The position numbers were made by a program, and so were the translations under genes. A stretch of 64,000 nucleotides of DNA from Lacrimispora algidixylanolytica (GTDB taxonomy: Bacteria > Bacillota > Clostridia > Lachnospirales > Lachnospiraceae): assembly GCF_003609635.1 (NCBI RefSeq), contig NZ_MCIA01000035.1, forward strand, positions 1 to 64,000. Reading direction: 5' to 3'. Each line of letters starts with the position of its first letter. The first letter of the stretch is position 1. The notes below the pieces were generated by a model. It did no database searches and had not been told where the DNA came from. It saw nothing but the letters and a program-made list of their open reading frames with translations. This document shows positions 42,846 through 51,725 of the stretch, piece by piece.

Positions 42846-42887
42846 AAAAGATGCCAGTTTGTAATCCGAGAACTGGCATCTTTTTTT
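42846..42887 (+). terminator. Terminator of pheST
   Basis: AAAAGATGCCAGTT and AACTGGCATCTTTT form a perfect stem, followed by TTTTT. Confidence 0.9.
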
Positions 42888-42960
42888 ACCCCCCTTTGCA
42901 TGGATATAGATTTTCCGGTCAATCCTTACGATATAAGAACTTATCTAGGGAGGCAAAAGG

Positions 42961-44136
42961 ATGTTAGGGGATCTTGATATAATAAAAGTAATAGGAAGAA
43001 CGGTTTATGACTCGTGGGGAAATCCAGCAGTTGAGGCAGAGGTGGTTTTGGAAAATGGCGCCCAAGGAAGAGCCATCGTGCCGATCTATGGTATGCAGGA
43101 TGGGAAAACGGAAATAGAGATTCTAAATGATCAGCTTTCGGATGCGATTATGTTTGAGGATGCATCTGATCAGGAGGAAATTGATCGGTTGCTTTTAAAT
43201 GAAGGCATAGAGATGGGAACTGGTAGTGGAAGTGTTCTTGCTTTGTCCATGGCTATAGCAAGGGCAGCAGGCGCAGGACTCTTTCTTCCGTTATATCGAT
43301 ACTTAGGTGGAACTTCTGCGCCAATCATGCCAGTTCCAATGCTCAGCATGATTTCTGGAGGGGACACAGAAAAAGGAATTGACTTTCAAGATATTACCGT
43401 GATTCCAATGAATACGAAATCTTATGGAGAAGGACTTCGTATGGGAACCGAGATTTATCATACATTAAAAGGACTGCTTTTGATTAACGGCTATGATACT
43501 TCTACCGGGCATGGTGGAGGTTTTGTGGCGGATATGAAAAATACAGAAGAAGCTCTTCACTACATTATGGAAGCCATAAAGCTTTCTGGATACTTACCTG
43601 GAACTGATGCAGGAATCGGAATCTATGCAGCAGCAGATCGGCTGTATAAAAAGGAAGATGGCATCTACATCTTTCATCAAGAAAGCAGACAGCAAGGATT
43701 GATGATTCATAGAGATCAAAAGGATATGATGGATTATTACTTAAGACTGGCTGATGGTTTTCCCATTTATTCCATTATGAATGGGTTATGGAAAGAAGAT
43801 TTGGAAGGGAGAGAGCAGATTACTGGAATGCTCGGTCATCGGGTGTTGCTGTCGTTTCAAGATTCCACGGCTTCCAATGCGGATGTGATTGAATTGAAAC
43901 AAGCAAGAACGGTTACCTCTGCTCTTAATATGGTTGAACAAGCCAAAATGTCTGGTCATAAAGTTATTATAGCCAATGATTTTATTGAAACAGAGGAATC
44001 CTTTGCGGCAGATTTGGCGGCAGCAGTTGGGGCTGATTATGTAAAATGCGGTGCGCCCTGCAGAGGAGAATGTACTGCAAAATACAATGAATTACTACGA
44101 ATAGAGGAGTTCTATCATAGTAGACAGTTCCTATAA
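42961..44136 (+). CDS. Degenerate enolase paralogue, probably catalytically inactive
   Basis: 391 residues, shorter than enolase (about 430), but clearly of that fold: TVYDSWGNPAVEAEVVLENG, MPVPMLSMISGGDT and the C-terminal CRGECTAKYNELLRIEEF align along the enolase sequence. Compared with E. coli enolase, the metal ligands are changed (Asp to Tyr in IGIYAAAD; Glu to Met in SIMNGL; Asp to Gln in LSFQDS), the catalytic Glu of VGDEGG is Gly in TGHGGGF, the catalytic Lys region ILIKFNQ is VIELKQ, the SHRSGE block is ANDFIE, and the SGASTG loop is replaced. It sits in front of secG-rnr, where enolase often lies in Firmicutes. A structural or regulatory role is possible. Confidence 0.85.
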   Translation: MLGDLDIIKVIGRTVYDSWGNPAVEAEVVLENGAQGRAIVPIYGMQDGKTEIEILNDQLSDAIMFEDASDQEEIDRLLLNEGIEMGTGSGSVLALSMAIARAAGAGLFLPLYRYLGGTSAPIMPVPMLSMISGGDTEKGIDFQDITVIPMNTKSYGEGLRMGTEIYHTLKGLLLINGYDTSTGHGGGFVADMKNTEEALHYIMEAIKLSGYLPGTDAGIGIYAAADRLYKKEDGIYIFHQESRQQGLMIHRDQKDMMDYYLRLADGFPIYSIMNGLWKEDLEGREQITGMLGHRVLLSFQDSTASNADVIELKQARTVTSALNMVEQAKMSGHKVIIANDFIETEESFAADLAAAVGADYVKCGAPCRGECTAKYNELLRIEEFYHSRQFL

Positions 44137-44151
44137 TTATATAAAAGTAGC

Positions 44152-44180
44152 TTGTATTTATTGATAAATTATGGTATAAT
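44152..44180 (+). promoter_or_regulatory. Promoter of secG
   Basis: TTGTAT (44152-44157), 17 bases, TATAAT (44175-44180). It is 30 bases before the secG ATG. Confidence 0.7.
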
Positions 44181-44210
44181 GGCTTTTGTTTGACTATAGG
44201 AGGTGAGAAG

Positions 44211-44444
44211 ATGATTCGAATTATTTTATCAATCATATTTGTTATCATATGTATCGCTTTATCAGCGATTATCCTGTTACAGGAAGGAAAGAGTCAGGGC
44301 CTTGGAGCCATCGGTGGTATGGCAGATACCTACTGGGGAAAGAACAAGGGCCGTTCCATGGAAGGAAACTTAGAAAAATTCACGAAATACGCCGCGATTC
44401 TTTTTTTCGTTTTATCCTTAGTACTGAATCTGAATATACTGTAA
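44211..44444 (+). CDS. secG: Preprotein translocase subunit SecG
   Basis: 77 residues with two membrane helices (IILSIIFVIICIALSAIILL and a C-terminal AAILFFVLSLVLNLNIL) joined by the conserved loop QEGKSQGLGAIGG. Part of the SecYEG channel in the membrane. ATG 44211 follows AGGAGGTGA at 4 bases; the open frame upstream starts before that site. A terminator follows and rnr begins 120 bases later, as in many Firmicutes. Confidence 0.95.
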   Translation: MIRIILSIIFVIICIALSAIILLQEGKSQGLGAIGGMADTYWGKNKGRSMEGNLEKFTKYAAILFFVLSLVLNLNIL

Positions 44445-44450
44445 AGATTA

Positions 44451-44486
44451 AACACTCTTGTATATGACAACAAGGGTGTTTTTTTT
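44451..44486 (+). terminator. Terminator after secG
   Basis: AACACTCTTGT and ACAAGGGTGTT form an 11-bp stem (one G-U) followed by a run of eight T. Confidence 0.85.
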
Positions 44487-44566
44487 CACATAATAGGGTA
44501 AAGTATATATAAAAGAGAAAAATGTAATACAAAGGCAAAAATATTTAAGTATAAGAGAGGTAGAAT

Positions 44567-46699
44567 ATGACAGGAGAACAGTTAACACAGCGAAAAGCCA
44601 TGCTTTTAAAGCTGTTTCAAGACCCTACTTTTGTTCCTATGAAGATAAAGGAGATCGCAATACTCCTAGATGTTCCAAGGGATCAGAGGGAGGATTTAAA
44701 GGATGTGTTGGATTCCCTTCTTTCAGAAGGCAAAATCGGTATTTCACAAAGAGGGAAGTATGGGAAACCAGACATTAGTTCTATAAGTGGAATTTATTTC
44801 GGTCACCCAAAAGGGTTTGGTTTTGTTGCAGTTGAAGGATTGGAGCAGGATATATTCATTCCGGAAGAAAAGAACGGAGGAGCACTTCATGGAGATACCG
44901 TACTTCTTTCGGTAGAGTCAGAATCAGGTAATGGAAAAAGAGCAGAAGGACGTGTACTTAAGGTAGTAAGCCATGCCAACAGCGAAATTGTGGGATTTTA
45001 CCAGAAAAATAAGAATTTCGGCTTTGTGATACCAGATAACCAAAAGCTTGCAAAAGATGTGTTTGTGCCCCAAGGAAAAGATATGGGTGCAGTAAACGGT
45101 CATAAAGTGGTTGTAAAGGTAACTGACTTTGGGGGTCCTGATCGCAAACCAGAAGGCGTTATTATAGAGATCTTGGGACATGTTAATGATCCTGGAACCG
45201 ATATTCTCTCCATTGTCCGGGCTTACGGTCTTGCAGAGGAGTTTCCGGAAAGTGTAATGAAGCAGGTGGCCGCCATTCCTAGTGAAATTGATGGAAAGGA
45301 CATGCAGGGTCGTCTGGATATAAGAGGACTTCAAACCGTTACGATTGATGGAGAGGATGCTAAAGATCTTGATGATGCAATTACCATCTCAAAGAAGGGT
45401 AATATTTATACTCTGGGAGTTCATATCGCGGATGTGACGAATTATGTAACAGAACGCAGTCCACTTGATGAAGAGGCATTAAATCGAGCAACCAGCGTAT
45501 ATCTTGTAGATCGAGTAATTCCCATGCTGCCACATAAGCTTTCCAATGGAATCTGTTCCTTAAACCAGGGAGAAGATCGATTGGCTTTAAGCTGCATGAT
45601 GGATATTGATGAAAGCGGAGATGTTATCTCTCATAAAATTGCTGAAACAGTAATTAATGTAGACAGGAGAATGACATATACGGCGGTTAATGCCATCGTG
45701 ACAGACCGTGACGAAGCAGTAATGAAGGAATATGAAGGATTTGATTCTATGTTTTTCTTGATGAAGGATCTGGCGGATATTCTCAGAGAGAGAAGAAAAA
45801 ACAGAGGTTCAATTGATTTTGATTTTCCTGAGACAAAGGTGATTCTTGACGAAAAAGGAAAACCGATTGAAATCAAGCCTTATGACCGTAATGCAGCTAC
45901 AAAAATCATAGAAGATTTTATGTTGTTGGCAAATGAGACAGTGGCTGAGGATTACTTCTGGCAAGAGATACCATTCCTGTACCGGACTCATGATAATCCT
46001 GATCCGGAAAAGATGAAGAGCCTAGCTACTCTGATTAATAATTTTGGATATTCCATCCGTTTTCATAATGGAGATGTCTATCCAAAGGAAGTACAAAAGC
46101 TTTTGGCAAATGCAGAGGATACACCAGAAGAGGCTCTTATCAGTCGTCTGGCTCTAAGATCCATGAAGCAGGCTAAGTATACCGTAACCAACACAGGACA
46201 TTTTGGTTTGGCAGCGAAGTATTATACTCACTTTACATCGCCAATTCGAAGATATCCGGATCTTCAGATACACCGGATTATCAAAGAGAATTTAAGATCT
46301 GGTTTAAGTGAGAAACGTATGAGTCATTACGATAAGATATTAGGTCAAGTTTCGATTCAGTCCTCGACCATGGAACGAAGAGCCGAAGAGGCGGAAAGAG
46401 AAACCATAAAGCTTAAGAAGTGCGAATATATGTCAAAATATATTGGCGAAGAGTTTGATGGAGTTATTTCCGGTGTAACAAACTGGGGACTTTACGTGGA
46501 GCTTCCTAACACGGTAGAAGGAATGGTTCATGTAAACCAGCTTCAGGATGACTATTATCATTTTGACGAAGAACATTATATGTTGGTGGGAGAGACCACA
46601 AGAAAGACATATAAGCTTGGTCAGCCTATAAGAGTTGTTGTTGAAAACACCGATAAGCTTTTACGCACCATTGATTTTGTTCCGGCGAAAACATTATAA
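44567..46699 (+). CDS. rnr: Ribonuclease R
   Basis: 710 residues. Processive 3'-5' exoribonuclease that degrades structured RNA and works with tmRNA-SmpB. Domain order: N-terminal winged helix, two cold-shock domains (FGHPKGFGFVAV; NKNFGFVIP), RNB catalytic domain with the acidic cluster DGEDAKDLDDAI and HIADVTNYV, and the ARRYPDL-like FTSPIRRYPDLQIHR, then the S1 domain (FDGVISGVTNWGLYVELPNT). It lacks a long basic tail. GAGAGG before ATG. The usual partner smpB is 12 kb away (see smpB). Confidence 0.96.
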   Translation: MTGEQLTQRKAMLLKLFQDPTFVPMKIKEIAILLDVPRDQREDLKDVLDSLLSEGKIGISQRGKYGKPDISSISGIYFGHPKGFGFVAVEGLEQDIFIPEEKNGGALHGDTVLLSVESESGNGKRAEGRVLKVVSHANSEIVGFYQKNKNFGFVIPDNQKLAKDVFVPQGKDMGAVNGHKVVVKVTDFGGPDRKPEGVIIEILGHVNDPGTDILSIVRAYGLAEEFPESVMKQVAAIPSEIDGKDMQGRLDIRGLQTVTIDGEDAKDLDDAITISKKGNIYTLGVHIADVTNYVTERSPLDEEALNRATSVYLVDRVIPMLPHKLSNGICSLNQGEDRLALSCMMDIDESGDVISHKIAETVINVDRRMTYTAVNAIVTDRDEAVMKEYEGFDSMFFLMKDLADILRERRKNRGSIDFDFPETKVILDEKGKPIEIKPYDRNAATKIIEDFMLLANETVAEDYFWQEIPFLYRTHDNPDPEKMKSLATLINNFGYSIRFHNGDVYPKEVQKLLANAEDTPEEALISRLALRSMKQAKYTVTNTGHFGLAAKYYTHFTSPIRRYPDLQIHRIIKENLRSGLSEKRMSHYDKILGQVSIQSSTMERRAEEAERETIKLKKCEYMSKYIGEEFDGVISGVTNWGLYVELPNTVEGMVHVNQLQDDYYHFDEEHYMLVGETTRKTYKLGQPIRVVVENTDKLLRTIDFVPAKTL

Positions 46700-46712
46700 C
46701 AGAGAATTACTT

Positions 46713-46752
46713 ACAGGGATTTAATTTTGCATTGTCAAAATTAAATCCCTGT
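46713..46752 (+). terminator. Long hairpin after rnr
   Basis: ACAGGGATTTAATTTTG pairs perfectly with CAAAATTAAATCCCTGT over a 6-base loop. The following bases (CCTTGTC) are not a U run, so it could act on mRNA stability as well. Confidence 0.7.
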
Positions 46753-46802
46753 CCTTGTCATGAACTCTTTACTTAAGATATAAAACTGATTCCATCAAGG
46801 CC

Positions 46803-46830
46803 TTGATTTGCCTGATGAATCCGGTATAAT
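46803..46830 (+). promoter_or_regulatory. Promoter of the pucR-like gene
   Basis: TTGATT (46803-46808), 16 bases, TATAAT (46825-46830), 52 bases before the ATG. Confidence 0.65.
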
Positions 46831-46881
46831 AGGGGAAACCAGAAAGTAGTATCATTTTCTTTCTTTTCAAAGGAGGTTTCT

Positions 46882-48042
46882 ATGGCAATTATTGTAAAGA
46901 AGTTAGTGAAAAATGCATATTTCTTATATAAGATGGAATTGGTTGCCGGTAGAAATGGAATGAATAATCTGGTGCAATGGGTTCATATTATTGAAGATGA
47001 TGCGGTAAGTCCTTTTTTGCATGGGTATGAACTAGTGTTTACAGCAGGAATTTTAAATAAATCCAATCACTGGCTTCTTGATTTTGCAAAAAAGTTAAAT
47101 CAATCCGGTGTGAGTGCGTTTGTGGTTAATTTGGGCCCTCATACCAGAGAGATTCCAAAGGAAGTAGCAGCGTACTGTGATGAAGTGAATATGCCGCTAT
47201 TTACCATTCCGTGGGAGACACGAATGGTGGATATGACACGGGATTTCTGCCGTAGAATTATGCAAAATGACAATGTGGAAAACACCATGGCTACCACCAT
47301 AAAAAACATTATTTTTAATGTTGGTGATCTGGAATCTCAGATCTTACAGATGGAGCGTTATGGCTATAAAAGGAGTGACACTTTTTGTTTTATTAGTCTC
47401 CTGATTGAAAAAAAGGATGTTACAGAATACGAAGAATATATGGATCGCTTCACCATATATGCAGAAAAAACCGCCAGAAAGATTCATGAATTATTTATTT
47501 CCTTTACTTATAAAGAAAATCTTGTGTTTGTACTGGTCGCTTACACCGATGAGGAAATTGATGATTTTGTAAAAGACTTTTTTGAATCTGTTAAGACAGA
47601 AAAGAGTGAATCTCTAATTCATATGGGAATTAGCTCCAATCAGCCGGGTATTTATAATCAGGAACAGAATTTTGAGCGATCATTTTCTGCAATGGAAATG
47701 GCCCAGAAGCAGAATGAGAACGTACTTTATTATGATAAGCTGAGTATTTATAAAATTCTATATGCGGTTAAGGAACGATCTGTATTAAGAAGTTTTTACA
47801 ATGATTCCATTGGTCTATTGGAGAAGTATGATAGAGAGAATAAGACTGATTTGGTGTCCTTGTTAAAAACCTATTTGGAAAATAACGGAAGCCTTCAACT
47901 GGTATCGGAAAAAATGTACATTCATCGCAATACAGTAACAAACCAGTTAAAGAGAATTGAAACCATTACCGGATTTAATCCGTTGGAATTGGAAGATAAA
48001 GTGAAATTATATTTAGGGTTCTATATTCACGATATTATCTGA
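46882..48042 (+). CDS. PucR-family transcriptional regulator
   Basis: 386 residues. N-terminal PucR domain (NNLVQWVHIIEDDAVSPFLH ... GYELVFTAG), GGDEF-like middle region, and the C-terminal HTH_30 (LVSLLKTYLENNGSLQLVSE, KMYIHRNTVTNQLKRIETIT). PucR-type proteins activate purine and related nitrogen catabolism in Firmicutes and Actinobacteria. The gene directly precedes the pyrimidine degradation genes, separated by a 266-base gap with an inverted repeat and a promoter. It probably senses a pathway intermediate such as dihydrouracil or a ureido compound. AAAGGAGG precedes the ATG. Confidence 0.9.
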   Translation: MAIIVKKLVKNAYFLYKMELVAGRNGMNNLVQWVHIIEDDAVSPFLHGYELVFTAGILNKSNHWLLDFAKKLNQSGVSAFVVNLGPHTREIPKEVAAYCDEVNMPLFTIPWETRMVDMTRDFCRRIMQNDNVENTMATTIKNIIFNVGDLESQILQMERYGYKRSDTFCFISLLIEKKDVTEYEEYMDRFTIYAEKTARKIHELFISFTYKENLVFVLVAYTDEEIDDFVKDFFESVKTEKSESLIHMGISSNQPGIYNQEQNFERSFSAMEMAQKQNENVLYYDKLSIYKILYAVKERSVLRSFYNDSIGLLEKYDRENKTDLVSLLKTYLENNGSLQLVSEKMYIHRNTVTNQLKRIETITGFNPLELEDKVKLYLGFYIHDII

Positions 48043-48108
48043 TGCAATTGCAAAATGCCCTTTTACCCTTTAGAAATGGCCCTTTTCAGGCTGTTTTGCA
48101 GGAAGGTG

Positions 48109-48126
48109 ATTGTGCACATGCACAAT
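48109..48126. promoter_or_regulatory. Inverted repeat, candidate PucR operator
   Basis: ATTGTGCA-CA-TGCACAAT, two perfect 8-base arms around CA. It ends 20 bases before the -35 box of the catabolic promoter, a normal position for an activator site. Confidence 0.6.
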
Positions 48127-48146
48127 TATCTTTGTTCAACTGTTGG

Positions 48147-48176
48147 TTGCAATCCTTGTTTGACTATGTTTATAAT
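48147..48176 (+). promoter_or_regulatory. Promoter of the pyrimidine catabolic operon
   Basis: TTGCAA (48147-48152), 18 bases, TATAAT (48171-48176). It precedes the aminotransferase gene by about 130 bases of leader. Confidence 0.62.
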
Positions 48177-48308
48177 ACTACCATGTTAGACACGGAAGGA
48201 AATACAGAAAAGATTCGTAACGTATTTTACTTCTCAAAAATAATGAATGCAGCGACGATGCTACCAAAAGCCATCGGTCCGCTGCTTTTTTTGTAGGAGG
48301 AAACGACA

Positions 48309-49634
48309 ATGAAGGGTGAAGAAATAAGAAGCACATCAATGGAATATAACTTACAGTCCTGGAGCAAGCAAAAGAACATTAACCCTATTCCAGTAGAAAA
48401 GGCAGACGGAATTTATTTTTGGGATTACGATGGAAATCGTTACAGCGATATGTCCTCACAGCTTGTAAATATGAATCTTGGGTTTGGAAATCAGAAGATC
48501 GGCAACGCAATTAAAGATCAGGTGGATCAGTTTTGTTTCATTGGCCCCTCTTACGGTGCAGAGTCAAGAGCCACCCTTGCAAAGAAGATTATAGATTTGA
48601 TGCCTGATAACATGGGAAAGGTTTTCTTTACCAATGCGGGTGCAGAATCCAATGAGAATGCAGTAAAGATGGCGAGAATGTTTACGGGAAAGAATAAGAT
48701 CTTTAGTCGGTACAGAAGTTATCACGGTTCTTCCTTTGGAGCAGGAAACTTAACTGGAGAGCCAAGAAGATATGCATTAGAGCCAGGTGTCCCAGGATTT
48801 ATCAAGTTTTTTGATCCATATGTATATCGGGAAGCAATTACATTTGATTCAGAGGAATCCGCTACACGTTATTACTTAACAAAGCTGGAAGAACAGATTC
48901 AGTACGAGGGATCAGACAGCATAGCAGCAATTGTAATGGAGACGATAACTGGATCAAATGGAATACTGATTCCGCCAAAAGGTTATATGCCTGGCATTCG
49001 TGCACTTTGCGATAAATACGGAATTTTAATGATTTGCGATGAAGTCATGACTGGCTGGTGCCGTACAGGAAAGATGTTTGCCTTTGAGCACTTTGATATT
49101 AAGCCGGATATCGTAACCTTTGCCAAAGGGGTTACCTGCGGATATGTTCCTCTTGGAGGAGTGGTTGTGAGTAAAGAAATTGCTTCCTATTTTGATGAGA
49201 ACTTATTATCCTGCGGGCTTACATATAGCGGGCACCCACTTTCTTGTGCAGCCGGCGTTGCATGTGTAGATTATTATGAAGAAGCTGATATTTTAGGAAA
49301 TGTAAATAAAGTAGGTCAGGTTCTTGGGGAAACTCTGGAAGAGATGAAGAAAAACCATCCATGTGTGGGAGATGTTCGCTATATCGGTTTATTCTCAGCA
49401 ATTGAACTGGTAAAGGACAAAGAAACAAAAGAACCGCTGGTACCTTACGGAAAAGATCCAAATGGTGTTATGGGAAAAATAGCAGGTCTTTTAAAAGATA
49501 GGAAGTTTATGACCTATACACATGAGAATATGGTATTAATTGCACCTCCTCTTATTATTACGGAGGAACAGCTTAGAGAAGAACTGATGAAGATGGAAGA
49601 GGTACTTACGATTGTTGACCAGGAACTTTTATAA
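48309..49634 (+). CDS. pydD: Class III aminotransferase, probable beta-alanine transaminase
   Basis: 441 residues, PLP enzyme. The motifs FTNAGAESNENAVKMAR (phosphate binding), ICDEVMTGWCRTGKMF (Asp that binds the pyridine N), and the PLP lysine in TFAKGVTCGYVPLGG are present. In this cluster it should convert beta-alanine (or 3-aminoisobutyrate) to malonate semialdehyde. Subgroup specificity (pyruvate or 2-oxoglutarate as acceptor; taurine instead of beta-alanine) cannot be set from sequence. AGGAGG 8 bases before ATG. The symbol follows the extended reductive pyrimidine pathway naming and is inferred from context. Confidence 0.82.
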   Translation: MKGEEIRSTSMEYNLQSWSKQKNINPIPVEKADGIYFWDYDGNRYSDMSSQLVNMNLGFGNQKIGNAIKDQVDQFCFIGPSYGAESRATLAKKIIDLMPDNMGKVFFTNAGAESNENAVKMARMFTGKNKIFSRYRSYHGSSFGAGNLTGEPRRYALEPGVPGFIKFFDPYVYREAITFDSEESATRYYLTKLEEQIQYEGSDSIAAIVMETITGSNGILIPPKGYMPGIRALCDKYGILMICDEVMTGWCRTGKMFAFEHFDIKPDIVTFAKGVTCGYVPLGGVVVSKEIASYFDENLLSCGLTYSGHPLSCAAGVACVDYYEEADILGNVNKVGQVLGETLEEMKKNHPCVGDVRYIGLFSAIELVKDKETKEPLVPYGKDPNGVMGKIAGLLKDRKFMTYTHENMVLIAPPLIITEEQLREELMKMEEVLTIVDQELL

Positions 49635-49657
49635 TTAGTTTAGAAAAGGGGTGGACT

Positions 49658-50809
49658 ATGGCGACTCAATTTATGTTACCAGGAAGAACCATATTAGGCG
49701 CTGATGCATTAGAAAGCAGTGAACATGCAATCAAAGGTCTGGGTAAGAAAGCATTTATTGTAACGGGTAAAATCGTAACAGAGACAGGATTGGTCTCTAT
49801 CCTTACGGGATATCTTGACAGATGGAATATTGATCACAAAGTATTCAATGATATTACAGGTGAACCAACGGATGAAATGATCCTTGCAGGAGTGAGTGAT
49901 TATAAAGATTTTCAATGCGATTTTATCATTGGAATTGGCGGTGGCAGTCCTTTAGACAGTGCAAAAGCTATCGGTGCGATGACTGCATTAGATGGCAATA
50001 TATCTGATTATATGGGCGTAGACATCAAAGGGGTATTCCCACCCCTGGTACTTATACCCACAACTGCAGGAACTGGCTCGGAGACAACAAGGTTTACTGT
50101 CATTAAGGATACGAAAAAAGGAATCAAAATGCTGTTAAAAGGCGATGATTTACTTCCCAAAGTCGCAATCATTGATCCGAAATTGACCGTAACAGCTCCA
50201 AAAAGCATTACAGCCGCCACTGGTATGGATGCCTTAACTCATGCGGTAGAATCTTATATTTCAAAAAAGGCAAATTCTCTGACCGATACCTATGCATTAT
50301 CCGCAATCCGGCGTATCTTTCAGTATCTGCCCCTTGCCTATGAAGATGGCACCAATATGAAAGCAAGAGAAGAGATGGCAATTGCCGCATTTGAAGCTGG
50401 GGTTTGTATCAACAATGCATCGGTAACCATTGTACATGGGATGAGCCGGCCCATTGGAGCATTATTTCACATTCCACATGGGATTTCCAATGCAATGCTT
50501 ATCTCGGATTGTCTTTCCTATGTAGCCGATGGCTGTTACGACAGATTTGCTGATATGGCAAAAGCAATCGGTGTCGCAAAAGAAGAGGACGACGAAAAGA
50601 AAGCCTGCGAAGCATTCTTAACCGCACTTGGTAAGCTGTGTAGTCAATGCAAGATTCCTAAAATAAAAGAGTATGGGATCCAAAAGGAAGACTTTGAGGC
50701 TGCTTTTGATAAGATGGCAAACGATGCCATGGCCAGTGGAAGTCCTTCCAATACAAGAAAAGAAATAGACAAAGAAGATTTAATCAAAATATATAGTAGA
50801 TTGTTTTAA
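49658..50809 (+). CDS. pydE: Iron-containing alcohol dehydrogenase, probable malonate semialdehyde reductase
   Basis: 383 residues, group III Fe-ADH fold. Nucleotide loop GIGGGSPLDSAKAIG, TTAGTGSET, and the metal ligands in GMDALTHAVES and GMSRPIGALFHIPHG (His residues). In context it reduces malonate semialdehyde from the aminotransferase to 3-hydroxypropionate with NAD(P)H. That removes a toxic aldehyde and serves as an electron sink. AAAAGGGG before ATG. A hairpin then separates it from the transporter genes. Symbol from pathway context. Confidence 0.82.
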   Translation: MATQFMLPGRTILGADALESSEHAIKGLGKKAFIVTGKIVTETGLVSILTGYLDRWNIDHKVFNDITGEPTDEMILAGVSDYKDFQCDFIIGIGGGSPLDSAKAIGAMTALDGNISDYMGVDIKGVFPPLVLIPTTAGTGSETTRFTVIKDTKKGIKMLLKGDDLLPKVAIIDPKLTVTAPKSITAATGMDALTHAVESYISKKANSLTDTYALSAIRRIFQYLPLAYEDGTNMKAREEMAIAAFEAGVCINNASVTIVHGMSRPIGALFHIPHGISNAMLISDCLSYVADGCYDRFADMAKAIGVAKEEDDEKKACEAFLTALGKLCSQCKIPKIKEYGIQKEDFEAAFDKMANDAMASGSPSNTRKEIDKEDLIKIYSRLF

Positions 50810-50841
50810 TCATGAAACTTCCTACGAAACGTAAGAAACTT

Positions 50842-50875
50842 ACAAGGGTGTAAGGCGAAAGCTTTACACCCTTGT
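50842..50875 (+). terminator. Intra-operon hairpin
   Basis: ACAAGGGTGTAAG and CTTTACACCCTTGT form a 12-13-bp stem around GCGAAAG. No U run follows, so it is more likely an mRNA processing or stability element between the enzyme and transporter genes. Confidence 0.6.
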
Positions 50876-50896
50876 CTGCATAACAGGAGGACTTAA

Positions 50897-51724
50897 ATGG
50901 TGAACGTAGTGAATTTTGAAGAAGAATTTAAAGAAAGAGACGCATCCCTTCCAAGAGAAACCGAAATTATAATCGAGAACTTAAGTGTGAATTTCCCTGA
51001 TAAAGATGGGGGAGAGCCGATTGTAGCCCTATCCAACGTGAATTTAGAGATCAAGCAGGGAGAATTTATTTCTCTTTTGGGGCCATCCGGATGCGGAAAA
51101 ACAACCTTACTTCGGACCATTGCTGATTTACAGGAAAAGTCTTCAGGAACCATATCCGTTCGGGGACTGTCACCAAGAGAGATCCGCCTGCAAAAAAAAT
51201 ATGGCATCGTGTTTCAGTCGCCAGTACTATATGAATGGCGAAGTGTCCGAAGAAATGTATGTATGCCCATGGAACTTCTTGGTATGCCAAAGAAGGACCG
51301 GACAAAACGAGTGACAAAAATGCTAGAACTTGTAGGACTGATGGAGTTCGGTGAGAAATATCCTCATGAATTAAGCGGTGGTATGCAGCAAAGAGTAAAT
51401 ATTGCAAGGGCTCTCGCAATTCGTCCGGAAATCCTTTTAATGGATGAACCATTTTCTGCCTTGGATGAATTTACAAAAGAAAAACTCCATGAAGATCTGC
51501 TTCGTATCTGGCAGAGGACCAATAAGACTATTTTATTTGTTACACATAACATTCAGGAGGCGGTTTTCTTATCAGACAGGGTAGTGGTTCTTTCTCCTCA
51601 CCCAGGTCGTGTATCCGCAATTGTTGATATTGATCTTCCAAGACCAAGACCAATTCAAATGAAGGAAACCCAGGAATTTAATGCCTTGGTATCAAAGGTA
51701 AGAAATAGTTTTGAGGGGGTATAG
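50897..51724 (+). CDS. ABC importer ATP-binding protein (SsuB/ThiZ/TauB type)
   Basis: 275 residues. Walker A GPSGCGKTT, Q-loop FQSPVLYEW, signature LSGGMQQRVNIARAL, Walker B ILLMDEPFSALDEFT, H-loop VTHNIQEA. All are intact. The group serves nitrate, sulfonate, taurine or thiamine-pyrimidine uptake systems. Followed by two permeases and a binding protein in this operon. AGGAGG 6 bases before the ATG. Confidence 0.94.
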   Translation: MVNVVNFEEEFKERDASLPRETEIIIENLSVNFPDKDGGEPIVALSNVNLEIKQGEFISLLGPSGCGKTTLLRTIADLQEKSSGTISVRGLSPREIRLQKKYGIVFQSPVLYEWRSVRRNVCMPMELLGMPKKDRTKRVTKMLELVGLMEFGEKYPHELSGGMQQRVNIARALAIRPEILLMDEPFSALDEFTKEKLHEDLLRIWQRTNKTILFVTHNIQEAVFLSDRVVVLSPHPGRVSAIVDIDLPRPRPIQMKETQEFNALVSKVRNSFEGV

Positions 51725-51725
51725 C

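Noticed and set aside
45631-45991. Minus-strand open frames inside rnr
   Set aside because: Antisense shadows of a conserved catalytic domain; no start signals.
48042-48296. 84-codon open frame between the PucR gene and the aminotransferase gene
   Set aside because: It has no ribosome binding site, overlaps the PucR stop, and covers the operator and promoter of the operon. The translation shows no family features.
51066-51452. 128-codon minus-strand frame inside the ABC ATPase gene
   Set aside because: Antisense of Walker A and signature region; length results from the codon bias of the sense gene.
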